Below are positions 42,546-50,226 of a stretch of 59,564 nucleotides of DNA, one piece after another. This DNA is from an uncultured Porphyromonadaceae bacterium (GTDB taxonomy: Bacteria; Bacteroidota; Bacteroidia; Bacteroidales; Muribaculaceae): contig CAMEGQ010000004.1 in the NCBI GenBank assembly GCA_945916235.1, forward strand, positions 1-59,564. The letters are read 5' to 3'. The translations under genes and the position numbers were made by a program. The number at the start of each line of letters is the position of its first letter. Within the stretch, counting starts at the first letter, position 1. The notes under the pieces were generated by a model. The model worked only from the letters and a program-made list of their open reading frames with translations, was not told the DNA's origin and searched no databases.

Positions 42546-42737
42546 TTATTCAGCAACTACGGCTACAGTGGTGTCAGCTGCTACAGTGTCGCCAGCGACT
42601 ACAGTGTCAACAACTTCTTCAACAACTTCTACTACAGAGTCAGTAGCTTCGGTAGCTTCAGCGTTTTCAGCCTTGTTGCCGCAAGAAATCATCGAAAGAC
42701 CTGCGAGAACAGCGAAAGACAAGAATAACTTTTTCAT
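42546..42737 (-). CDS. Small acidic low-complexity lipoprotein
   Basis: A 63-residue lipoprotein: signal peptide MKKLFLSFAVLAGLSMISC with lipidation at Cys19, then a short tail made almost only of Ala, Glu, Val, Thr and Asp (for example DSVVEVVEEVVDTVVAGDTV). It resembles tiny abundant lipoproteins of Bacteroidetes with no known function. It has a near-perfect promoter and terminator, so it should be well expressed as a single-gene unit. The codons themselves are repetitive (GTTGTTGA and GCAG blocks). Function unknown; a structural or decoy role in the outer membrane is speculation. Confidence 0.85.
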   Translation of the reverse strand: MKKLFLSFAVLAGLSMISCGNKAENAEATEATDSVVEVVEEVVDTVVAGDTVAADTTVAVVAE

Positions 42738-42788
42738 TTCGATTTTAGATTAAATAATAAAACAATATTTTGTGCTTCAAAAACATTG

Positions 42789-42819
42789 CAAAGTTACCAC
42801 TTATTTTCGTACCTCCAAA
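42789..42819 (-). promoter_or_regulatory. Promoter of the small lipoprotein gene
   Basis: On the minus strand TTTG (42819-42816) and TAACTTTG (42796-42789) have a 19-base spacer. The leader is about 45 bases. Between here and 43050 nothing further is seen in the 366-bp gap to fabD. Confidence 0.85.
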
Positions 42820-43050
42820 TGTTTTTTGATTTTTTTTGAAGAAAAAATGCTTTAAAACACATTTTTTTGCTCTGACGCTATTTTTCTGACCCAATTTCAG
42901 GTGTTTATCGCCAAGAATCTGCCGGAACTGCCAAAATCCCGGGTCTGTAACTACAGGGAGTTGATAGATGCAAGAGTAGAATTGGGGAGCAAAATCGGCG
43001 TGAATGAGCATTTTTCGTACGGCGGGAAATGTTAAACGAAAAAATAATCG

Positions 43051-43058
43051 TAACTTTG
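43051..43058 (+). promoter_or_regulatory. -7 box for fabD
   Basis: TAACTTTG, 46 bases before the fabD ATG. The -33 region lacks a clear TTTG. Confidence 0.55.
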
Positions 43059-43103
43059 CGGTCGATTTTAATCTACATACATACACATCTTACATATATT
43101 ATA

Positions 43104-43982
43104 ATGAAAGCATTCGTTTTTCCCGGTCAGGGTGCTCAGTTTGTCGGTATGGGCAAGGACCTTTACGACAACAACCCTCTGGCTCACGAACTTTTCGAGA
43201 AGGCTAATGAGATTCTCGGTTTCCGCATTACCGACCTGATGTTTGAAGGTACAGAAGACGATCTGAAGCAGACGTCGGTCACTCAGCCCGCCGTGTTCCT
43301 CCACAGCGTCATTCTGGCTAAAACCCTTGGCGATGAATTTGCTCCCGATATGGTGGCCGGTCACTCGCTTGGCGAACTTTCAGCTCTGACTGCCGCCTGC
43401 GCTCTCAGCTTTGAGGACGGTCTGCGTCTGGTAGCTGCCCGCGCAAAGGCTATGCAGAAGGCTTGCGAACTCAAACCTTCGACCATGGCTGCTATCATCG
43501 CTCTGCCCGACGAGAAGGTTGAGGAGGTATGCGCCAACACCGACGGTGTGGTTGTCGCAGCCAACTACAACTGCCCCGGACAGATTGTAATCTCCGGCGA
43601 GATCGACGCTATCAACTCTGCTTGCGAAACTCTTAAGGCTGCCGGCGCTAAGCGCGCCCTTCCGCTTAAGGTGGGCGGCGCCTTCCATTCGCCCCTGATG
43701 GAGCCTGCCCGCGCCGAACTGGCAAAGGCTATCGAGGCTACAGAATTCCATACTCCTGTTTGCCCTGTATATCAGAATGTTGATGCCAAGGCTCATAGCG
43801 ATGCCGCTGAAATCAAGGCTAATCTTGTGGCTCAGCTGACCGCTCCGGTACGCTGGACTCAGAGCGTTCAGGCCATGATCGCCGATGGCGCTGACCACTT
43901 CACCGAACTTGGCCCGGGCAAGGTGCTCCAGGGTCTGGTGTCGAAGATCTGCCGCGACGTGACCGTAGAAGGCCGTCAGTAA
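43104..43982 (+). CDS. fabD: Malonyl-CoA:ACP transacylase
   Basis: A 292-residue FabD that loads malonyl groups on acyl carrier protein for fatty acid synthesis. It shows the oxyanion motif FPGQGAQFVGMG, the nucleophile elbow GHSLGE (Ser88), the conserved Arg in LVAARAKAMQ, the His in GGAFHSPLM (near 197) and GPGKVLQGLV. Full usual length, with the ATG at 43104 matching the family start. Other fab genes are not adjacent; it is a single-gene unit closed by a strong terminator. Confidence 0.97.
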   Translation: MKAFVFPGQGAQFVGMGKDLYDNNPLAHELFEKANEILGFRITDLMFEGTEDDLKQTSVTQPAVFLHSVILAKTLGDEFAPDMVAGHSLGELSALTAACALSFEDGLRLVAARAKAMQKACELKPSTMAAIIALPDEKVEEVCANTDGVVVAANYNCPGQIVISGEIDAINSACETLKAAGAKRALPLKVGGAFHSPLMEPARAELAKAIEATEFHTPVCPVYQNVDAKAHSDAAEIKANLVAQLTAPVRWTQSVQAMIADGADHFTELGPGKVLQGLVSKICRDVTVEGRQ

Positions 43983-44014
43983 TCCTGCCGTACAACTTTT
44001 CTGACAGAAATAAA

Positions 44015-44052
44015 TCAGGCGATACCCCTTGGGGTGTCGCCTGAGTTGTTTT
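44015..44052 (+). terminator. Terminator after fabD
   Basis: TCAGGCGATACCCC (44015-44028) pairs with GGGGTGTCGCCTGA (44031-44044), then TTGTTTTATT. Confidence 0.9.
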
Positions 44053-44102
44053 ATTGCCGAAACGGCTATAAAGCATGTGCGTTATGTAAAGCGTGTGGTG
44101 CG

Positions 44103-44888
44103 TTAGTCAACGAAAATCAGGATGGCAGTGGGGATCTCCTCGGCGCGGAGGTTGAGCGGATCAAACTGAATCTGGAATGAAGCCGGGACAATGGATGCGT
44201 TTGTGGCCGTCATGGTGGCACCAACGCCCGTGACGAGCAGGCGCTCGCCGGCATAGACGGCATACATTAGGTTGGCAGAGCCCATCGGGTCGGTGCGACG
44301 GAGTGTGGCCGTGGCTGTGAGGCCGCGGAAAGTGCAGTCGGTCAGCGTAAACGAATCGATATGCACGCCGCGGGCGCGCTCTTTTTCGCGGTCGATGGAC
44401 ACCAGGCGCCGCATGCGAGTCAGCCGCTCTTCGTTTGAGCTCCGGCGCCATCTTTCCAGCGGATTAACAGGTCCGTATGCTTCGGCCGGTTCGGCAGCGA
44501 CGGCATCAGCCTCATTCACAACCTCAACTTCAGCCGAATCCCCAGCACATTCTCCGGTGCTATCCGTAACGTTATCAGGGGCTTGCGGCAGATAGTGGCG
44601 GCGATGGCTAAGGTATCGCTGATTGATAGGCCAGCCTAAGGCATCGGCCAGCGAGCAGAAAATCTCGCCTACTACGGCTTCGCGGAATGCGAATCCTTTG
44701 GCGAACGATTCTGCCACCTCCTCGGCACTGGCCGACCAGCGGTCGAATGCTGAGAATCTTTCGATGGCTCCGGCTTCCAGTGCGGTAGCCCATGCGAAGC
44801 ATACGGCCTGAGGTTTGGCAGAGACGGCCTCGGCAAATTCGGGCTTGAAAAGCCGGCCGTCGGCGGTGGGGATAATATTGATGATCAT
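44103..44888 (-). CDS. Protein of unknown function at the end of the UbiA locus
   Basis: A 261-residue protein without signal peptide or membrane segments. The N-terminal half is helical (EFAEAVSAKPQAVCFAWATALEAGAIERF, EVAESFAKGFAFREAVVGEIF) and the C-terminal half beta-rich (VHIDSFTLTDCTFRGLTATATLRR, LMYAVYAGERLLVTGVGATM), joined by an acidic linker (about 105-135). No family is recognised. It is last of a run of minus-strand genes, 77 bases after the HAD gene, and its ATG follows a gap without a clear promoter, so it may be co-transcribed. Regular codon usage supports a real gene. Confidence 0.7.
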   Translation of the reverse strand: MIINIIPTADGRLFKPEFAEAVSAKPQAVCFAWATALEAGAIERFSAFDRWSASAEEVAESFAKGFAFREAVVGEIFCSLADALGWPINQRYLSHRRHYLPQAPDNVTDSTGECAGDSAEVEVVNEADAVAAEPAEAYGPVNPLERWRRSSNEERLTRMRRLVSIDREKERARGVHIDSFTLTDCTFRGLTATATLRRTDPMGSANLMYAVYAGERLLVTGVGATMTATNASIVPASFQIQFDPLNLRAEEIPTAILIFVD

Positions 44889-44965
44889 AACAGTGAATTA
44901 GCTGGATGCGTTGTTAAGTCGGTGAGGCCATGGGCCGCATATTGAGGTGAAAAGATGAAAAGGCT

Positions 44966-45562
44966 CTAACGTCTTACTTTGGTAGGGTGAGTGGTCATGG
45001 CAAGCACCGGCTCGTCGGAGTCGGAATCGCCGTAGGCCCACGACTCCATTAGATAGATGTCGGGATAGGCCTGACGCAGACGTGTGCATTTTTCCGCTCC
45101 GTGGCAGTTGGGGGTGGCGAAATGCCCGGTCAGACGGCCTGTGGCTTCATCGAATTCCGGTTCGGTGGCTATGACGCGTTGGAACCCATTCGATAGCGCC
45201 CACGGCTCGATCCATTGTCGCATGCTGGCCGACAGGATGACAGTCTCGTTGCCTTGGGCTATGTGAGCTCCGGCTATGCGCATCATCACCGGATTCTTGC
45301 GGGCGCTGATACGGTCGGCGAAAGCTCGGCCATGATAGCAGAATTGCTCCAAAGTCATCCCCTTGAACAGATGGAAGAAGATCCGCTCTTTGGCTTTCGA
45401 GCTGTGAATCAGCCGTAACTGCCAGGCTATAATCCAGGGGAGGGAAAGAATGGCGGCCAGCGCCGAGCGCCATCGGCCGCGGGCAAACAGAGCGAACATA
45501 CCGAAAGAGTCACCCCGGATCAGGGTGCCGTCGAAGTCGAATATGGCGATGCGTCGGTTCAT
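44966..45562 (-). CDS. HAD-IB family phosphatase
   Basis: A 198-residue HAD hydrolase: nucleophile motif FDFDGTLIRGD (Asp9, Asp11), motif II LSASMRQW, Lys in GAEKCTRL and motif IV YGDSDSDEPVL. The subfamily IB layout resembles phosphoserine phosphatase, and such proteins are often encoded beside, or fused to, UbiA-type phosphoribosyltransferases. That context suggests it dephosphorylates the polyprenyl-phosphate phosphoribose product (inference). The insert between motifs I and II (RWRSALAAILSLPWIIAWQLRL) is hydrophobic and could lie on the membrane. It lies 46 bases after the UbiA gene. Confidence 0.85.
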   Translation of the reverse strand: MNRRIAIFDFDGTLIRGDSFGMFALFARGRWRSALAAILSLPWIIAWQLRLIHSSKAKERIFFHLFKGMTLEQFCYHGRAFADRISARKNPVMMRIAGAHIAQGNETVILSASMRQWIEPWALSNGFQRVIATEPEFDEATGRLTGHFATPNCHGAEKCTRLRQAYPDIYLMESWAYGDSDSDEPVLAMTTHPTKVRR

Positions 45563-45608
45563 GGTTGCAAAGGGTTATCGGGGGTTGAGAGATAATGTGA
45601 TTGACCGG

Positions 45609-46511
45609 TTATAAATAGATGAAACAGAAGAACATGATAAGCCAGCTCAGGAGGCACAACTGCAGAAAGCGGTCGCGGAGCATGAGGGCTATCGGATTGC
45701 CGCTGCCGGAATTCGCCAGCGCCAACTGGAGGTAGCGTAGGGTCCCGGCAAGCACGAATACTGATGTCAGATAGAGATAGTGGGAGCCAAACCGTCCGAT
45801 TACTTCCGGCGAAAGCGTGTAGATCAGGTAGCAGACCAGGGTGGCTCCGGCGAGGATGCCAAGGGTTATGTCAAGGATGGGGAGGGTGTAACGTGTGGCA
45901 TTTTTGCGGGTCACTATACCCTGTGAAAGATATGTCACCACATCCTCGCGCCGCTTGGCGAAGGCCAGAAACAGAGCCAGCAGAAATGTAAGGCATACAA
46001 TCCAGGGCGACAGCCACACCGAGCAGGTTTCGCCTCCGGCCACCACGCGCAGTACGTAGCAGAGCGCCACCGCCACCACGTCGATAATCATCAGATGCTT
46101 AAGCCAAAGGCAGTAGGCCGCGTTAAGGGTAAGGTATACTGCAGTAATGGCCAGGAGAATCGGGAAATTTCTGCCCAAAAGCAGACAGCAGCCCAGTGAG
46201 AGCACAGCCATCAGAGCGGCCAGCGCCCATCCTATCGTGGGGCTGACCTGGCCGGAGGCTACAGGTCGCCGACATTTGCGCGGATGCAGCCGGTCGGCGT
46301 CAGCGTCGAGGATGTCGTTCATGCAATAGACGGCGCTTGAGGCCATACAGAAAGCTGCGACAGCTACCAGAGCATGACGCCAGCATGAGGTATCGCCCAT
46401 CTGCCCGGCAAAGAACATCGGCATCAGCACGAATCCGTTTTTCAGCCATTGTATCGGCCTGAGAAGGCGGACGGCCGCTCCGGGGTTGATATGTCGGAAG
46501 CTGGGATTCAT
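45609..46511 (-). CDS. UbiA-family prenyltransferase, polyprenyl-phosphate phosphoribosyltransferase type
   Basis: A 300-residue membrane enzyme with about nine helices. The first Asp-rich motif and its surroundings, YCMNDILDADADRLHPRK then RPVASG, and the later LKHLMIIDVVAVALCYVLRVVAGG, closely follow the decaprenyl-phosphate phosphoribosyltransferase pattern (mycobacterial Rv3806c: ND-x-D-x-EADR-x-HP, RPIAAG, FVLRAIAGG). That enzyme moves 5-phosphoribose from PRPP to a polyprenyl phosphate. Quinone- or heme-type prenyltransferases are less likely. The start overlaps the stop of the membrane protein gene upstream (ATGA), and a HAD phosphatase follows. Confidence 0.85.
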   Translation of the reverse strand: MNPSFRHINPGAAVRLLRPIQWLKNGFVLMPMFFAGQMGDTSCWRHALVAVAAFCMASSAVYCMNDILDADADRLHPRKCRRPVASGQVSPTIGWALAALMAVLSLGCCLLLGRNFPILLAITAVYLTLNAAYCLWLKHLMIIDVVAVALCYVLRVVAGGETCSVWLSPWIVCLTFLLALFLAFAKRREDVVTYLSQGIVTRKNATRYTLPILDITLGILAGATLVCYLIYTLSPEVIGRFGSHYLYLTSVFVLAGTLRYLQLALANSGSGNPIALMLRDRFLQLCLLSWLIMFFCFIYL

Positions 46512-47815
46512 GAGATGACGTGACGGAGGATGAAGGGAACGTATTGGGAGGTGAAGGTGTATACGGTGCCGAGCGGGGAAGTCCAGTTGAACTCAGCCAG
46601 ATGGTATTGGGGGGTAGGCAGACACATCAGCAGTATCATTATGGCCATAATCCAGCGGCGCTGCGGCAGAACCTTGATAAATAGCGAATTGATGCCGACG
46701 GCTATATTCGTAAACCATGCGGGGAACGCTTCGGCTATTGTACGTGCCTTCAGGAAGAGGAAGGGGAGGATTGCGGCTACGGTGATATATTGGTAGACGC
46801 GATATTGGTCGCAACTGAGCACTGTCAGCATCGGAAGCATGCAGATGATTGTTAACAGGCTGAGCGACGGGAGGTTGTGCCGGTCGTCTGCTGTAGGGCT
46901 CCAGCGCCAGGGGAAGATGATGAAGAAGTTTGACAGAGTGTAGAAGAGCAGACACAACTCGCTCGCGCGTAATGCGATGCCTGCAGCCCAGCCCCATTGG
47001 GGAGAATAGAAATTATTATAGAGATGCAACCATATGGCGTCGTCAAGAGTCCATGTGAGAGCGCCGATGCTGTTGAAATATACATAATGCATCGGCTGAC
47101 CGGGCACGATGCTGTTCCATGCGGCAATGATCCCGTCGGCGGTAGCGCGGTCGCCTCTGAAGACTGAGAGCAGAATGAAAAGCGCCGGGATAAGACAGAT
47201 ATACAATAGGTTGATGCGGAATCGCCTGACCTCGGAAAGCATCATCAAGGCCACAAACGGGAAGCCGTAAAATATGAAAGCCTCATGGAGCATCATCCCC
47301 AGACAGCAGAACAGCGTCAGGGCCGTTGACCTTGCTGTTGATGGCTTATAACGGGCCAGAATCCACATCATCAGGGCGATAAGGAGATAGCAGAGGAAAT
47401 CTTTGCGTATTACGTAATATACGGTGCAGAGCAGAATAGGGGTGAAAGCCAGCCACCAGCATACGCCTTTTGTGTAGAATTTCCGCAGCAGAATAGCAAA
47501 GAATCCTGCGTAGGCGGCGATACTTATAGCAATGATTATCGGCAGCGGCGACAGCCCTGTCAGGGCGCTTAAGCCATACAGACATTCGCCCAGAAGTCCG
47601 CGGCGCACGAATCCGCCCTCAAATGATATCAGAAACTCTGTGATGCTAAACGAATTCCAAAAAAAAATGTCAGTAGCGTGCGGGAATCTTCTTATTGTCA
47701 ACAACCAACTCAGCAGAAGCACGCCACCTACGGCGAAGTATAGAATCCTGTGTTTGCGGGCAGGATTTATGTAGGTCAACAGATTATTGAGGGTGACTGG
47801 CTGCATGGATTGCAA
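46508..47815 (-). CDS. Polytopic membrane protein A (GT-C-like), tandem paralogue
   Basis: A 435-residue inner-membrane protein with about ten hydrophobic segments. The first extracytoplasmic loop carries FEGGFVRRGLLGE, a motif I associate with membrane proteins of surface-glycan loci; an acidic residue in the first loop is typical of GT-C enzymes using polyprenyl-linked sugars. No exact family is recognised. It overlaps the UbiA start by four bases, so both are translated together. Its tandem paralogue (47920-49227) has the same length. The two share near-identical N-termini and membrane segments but differ in loops, which would fit related enzymes with different acceptors (inference). Confidence 0.75.
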   Translation of the reverse strand: MQSMQPVTLNNLLTYINPARKHRILYFAVGGVLLLSWLLTIRRFPHATDIFFWNSFSITEFLISFEGGFVRRGLLGECLYGLSALTGLSPLPIIIAISIAAYAGFFAILLRKFYTKGVCWWLAFTPILLCTVYYVIRKDFLCYLLIALMMWILARYKPSTARSTALTLFCCLGMMLHEAFIFYGFPFVALMMLSEVRRFRINLLYICLIPALFILLSVFRGDRATADGIIAAWNSIVPGQPMHYVYFNSIGALTWTLDDAIWLHLYNNFYSPQWGWAAGIALRASELCLLFYTLSNFFIIFPWRWSPTADDRHNLPSLSLLTIICMLPMLTVLSCDQYRVYQYITVAAILPFLFLKARTIAEAFPAWFTNIAVGINSLFIKVLPQRRWIMAIMILLMCLPTPQYHLAEFNWTSPLGTVYTFTSQYVPFILRHVIS

Positions 47816-47887
47816 GTTGTGATAAGGTTGGCTTTAGCGCATCTGAGCGGTGATGCAAAGTTAGCCATTTTCTTGCGGAAATTTTGA
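47700..47887. repeat. Duplicated segment, copy 1 (promoter plus 5' end of membrane protein A)
   Basis: This block matches 49112-49299 (offset 1412 bp) base for base over about 170 bp, with one indel near 47870. It spans the first 38 codons or so and the upstream promoter region, and stops abruptly near 47887 where the flanks diverge. It marks the junction of a tandem duplication. Confidence 0.85.
47856..47863 (-). promoter_or_regulatory. -7 box for membrane protein A
   Basis: On the minus strand TAACTTTG, 41 bases before the ATG. It is part of the duplicated block. No -33 TTTG is seen. Confidence 0.55.
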
Positions 47888-47919
47888 AAAATCGGTTTTG
47901 AAATGTCTGTTGCCGTGGG

Positions 47920-49227
47920 TCATACGAAGAGGAGTTGGAAGATTTTGGAGGAAACATGCCACAGGTTCATGCACACGACGCCAAGTGGAGATACCCATCT
48001 GAAATCCGCCAAAGGGTCGTAGGGATGAGGCAGGCACATCAGCAGTATCATTATGGCCATAATCCAGCGGCGCTGCGGCAGGACCTTGATAAATAGCGAA
48101 TTGATGCCGACGGCTAAATTCGTAAACCATGCGGGGAACGCTTCGGCTATTGTCTGGGCTTTTATGAAGAGGAAAGGAAGGATTGTGGCTACGGTGATAT
48201 ATTGGTAGACGCGATCTTGGTCGCAGCTGAGCACGGTCAGCATCGGAAGCATGCAGATGATGGTTAACAGACTGAGCGACGGGAGGTTGCACCGGTCAGT
48301 GGCTGAGGGGCTCCAGCGCCAGGGGAAGATGATGAAGAAGTTCGACAGAGTGTAGAAGAGCAGACACAACTCGCCAGCGCGTAATGCGAAGCCTGCAGCC
48401 CAGCCCCATTGGGGCGAGTGGAAATTATGATCAAGATGAAATGGGAAGGTGAAATCTAAGGTCCAGCTTAGGGCTCCGATACTGTCCCACTGGTTATATT
48501 GCAGAGGCTGGCCCGGTAAGATATTATTCCAGGCGGAAATGATGCCGTCGGCCGTAGCGCGGTCGCCTCTGAATATTGAAAGTAGGATGAAAAGTGCCGG
48601 TATCAGACAGATATACAGTAGGTTGATGCGAAATCTCTTGACTTCGGAGAGCATCACTAGGACTACAAAAGGAATGTCGTAAAATATGAGGGCCTCGTGG
48701 AGCATTATCCCCAGACAGCAGATCAGCATCAGGGCCGTCGACCTTGCTGGTGATGGCTTATAATGGGCCAGAATCCACATCAACAGAGCGATAATCAGGC
48801 AGCACAGGTAATCTTTCCAGAAGATATAAAGAGGTTCGTTCAAAAGGATAGGGGTGAAGGCCAGCCACCAGCATACGCCTTTTATGTAGAATTTTCTTAA
48901 CAGGATAGCAGCAAATGCCACAAATGCTGAGATGCAGATTGTGACGACGACGGGGATTGGCGACAATCCTGTCATGGAACAAAAACCGTAAAGGCATTCG
49001 CCCAACAGACCGCGGCGCACGAATCCACCCTCGAAATTAATCAGAAACACCGACAGACCGTATGAGTCCCAGCTGAAATCGTCGATGGAGAGTAGGAAAT
49101 ATCTGATTGCCAACAACCAACTCAGCAGAAGCACGCCACCTACGGCGAAGTATAGAATCCTGTGTTTGCGGGCAGGATTTATGTAGGTCAACAGATTATT
49201 GAGGGTGACTGGCTGCATGGATTGCAA
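47920..49227 (-). CDS. Polytopic membrane protein B (GT-C-like), tandem paralogue
   Basis: A 435-residue paralogue of the downstream gene. Residues 1-38 are identical apart from one position, and the segments around NLPSLSLLTIICMLPMLTVL and INSLFIKVLPQRRWIMAIMI are almost identical. In contrast the first loop (AIRYFLLSIDDFSWDSYGLS against TIRRFPHATDIFFWNSFSIT), the region near 250 (NQWDSIGALSWTLDFTF against VYFNSIGALTWTLDDAI) and the last 25 residues differ. Same membrane layout and FEGGFVRRGLLGE motif. A 104-base spacer with its own copy of the promoter separates it from protein A. Role as a glycosyltransferase is inferred from context. Confidence 0.75.
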   Translation of the reverse strand: MQSMQPVTLNNLLTYINPARKHRILYFAVGGVLLLSWLLAIRYFLLSIDDFSWDSYGLSVFLINFEGGFVRRGLLGECLYGFCSMTGLSPIPVVVTICISAFVAFAAILLRKFYIKGVCWWLAFTPILLNEPLYIFWKDYLCCLIIALLMWILAHYKPSPARSTALMLICCLGIMLHEALIFYDIPFVVLVMLSEVKRFRINLLYICLIPALFILLSIFRGDRATADGIISAWNNILPGQPLQYNQWDSIGALSWTLDFTFPFHLDHNFHSPQWGWAAGFALRAGELCLLFYTLSNFFIIFPWRWSPSATDRCNLPSLSLLTIICMLPMLTVLSCDQDRVYQYITVATILPFLFIKAQTIAEAFPAWFTNLAVGINSLFIKVLPQRRWIMAIMILLMCLPHPYDPLADFRWVSPLGVVCMNLWHVSSKIFQLLFV

Positions 49228-49299
49228 GTTGTGATAAGGTTGGCTTTAGCGCATCTGAGCGGTGATGCAAAGTTAGCCATTTCTTGCGGAAATTTTGTA
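49112..49299. repeat. Duplicated segment, copy 2 (promoter plus 5' end of membrane protein B)
   Basis: Counterpart of 47700-47887. Here the sequence to the right continues into the start region of the DUF3737 gene, so this copy probably keeps the original junction and copy 1 arose by duplication. Confidence 0.85.
49268..49275 (-). promoter_or_regulatory. -7 box for membrane protein B
   Basis: On the minus strand TAACTTTG, identical to the copy at 47863-47856 and 41 bases before the ATG. Confidence 0.55.
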
Positions 49300-49305
49300 A
49301 TTTTG
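49298..49305 (+). promoter_or_regulatory. -7 box for the DUF3737/patB operon
   Basis: TAATTTTG, 32 bases before the ATG at 49337. It lies only 22 bases from the divergent -7 box, so the two promoters overlap back to back. Confidence 0.55.
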
Positions 49306-49336
49306 CAGAAAGAAGCAAAAATCAGGATTCGTAATT

Positions 49337-50197
49337 ATGGATAATAATGAGATGAAACTTGTGGAGGGGAAAGAGTTCGGTGGAGAGCGTCCGCTGTTTG
49401 CGACCAAAGATTTACGTCTGGTCAACTGCACCATCCACGCCGGCGAGTCGGCTTTGAAATGCACCGCCAATATAGAAGCCGAGCGCTGTGTGTTCGAGGG
49501 GAAATACCCGTTCTGGCACACCGATGGCTTCCGCGTGAAGGATTGCCTGTTCGAGCCGGGCGCCCGCGCCGCGTTATGGTATTCGCGCGACCTTCAGATG
49601 ATTGATACTCAGGTTAATGCGCCGAAAATGTTTCGCGAGATGGATAACCTTTCGCTCGAAAACGTGCGCATCCCCGATGCTCAGGAAACCTTCTGGAGCT
49701 GCCGCGGGGTGAAGCTCAGGAATGTTGAGGTGGCAAACGCCGACTATCTGTTCATGCATTCGTCTGACATCGAGATAGATGGCTATCGCCAGCAGGGCAA
49801 TTATTCGTTCCAGTACTGCAAAAATGTGGTGATCCGCAACGCTGTCATCGATTCGCGCGATGCCTTCTGGGAGACGGAGAATGTGACCGTCTATGATTCG
49901 GAAATCACGGGCGAATTCCTTGGATGGCATTCCCACAATCTGCGTTTCGTGCGCTGCAAAATCAATGGCATTCAGCCGCTTTGCTATGCTCACGACCTCG
50001 TTCTGGAGGATTGCGAGATGGGCGACGAGTGTAATCTTGCCTTTGAGGATTCCACGCTGCAGGCTGTAGTGACCACTAATATCGTGAGCGTCAAGAATCC
50101 GCGCAGCGGTTCGGTTAAGGCGCTGTCGATCGGCGAAGTGATCATCGACAAGAATATCCTTGCCCCGGCCGACTGCAAAATTGAAACCGAAATTTGA
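49337..50197 (+). CDS. DUF3737 family protein (right-handed beta-helix)
   Basis: A 286-residue cytoplasmic protein built of short repeats alternating hydrophobic strands and turns (LRLVNCTIHAGESALKCTANIEAERCVFEGKYPFWHTDGFRVKDCLFE, repeated in style to the end), as in pectate-lyase-like beta helices. The sequence matches what I know as DUF3737, whose function is unknown. Recurrent aromatics (ALWYS, TFWSC, AFWET, LGWHS) would line one face. It overlaps the frame upstream of the PatB gene and is certainly co-transcribed with it. The same pairing occurs elsewhere in Bacteroidetes and Firmicutes as far as I recall. Confidence 0.85.
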   Translation: MDNNEMKLVEGKEFGGERPLFATKDLRLVNCTIHAGESALKCTANIEAERCVFEGKYPFWHTDGFRVKDCLFEPGARAALWYSRDLQMIDTQVNAPKMFREMDNLSLENVRIPDAQETFWSCRGVKLRNVEVANADYLFMHSSDIEIDGYRQQGNYSFQYCKNVVIRNAVIDSRDAFWETENVTVYDSEITGEFLGWHSHNLRFVRCKINGIQPLCYAHDLVLEDCEMGDECNLAFEDSTLQAVVTTNIVSVKNPRSGSVKALSIGEVIIDKNILAPADCKIETEI

Positions 50198-50226
50198 AAA
50201 AGGGTGGCTTTGCCTCCGAACTACGT

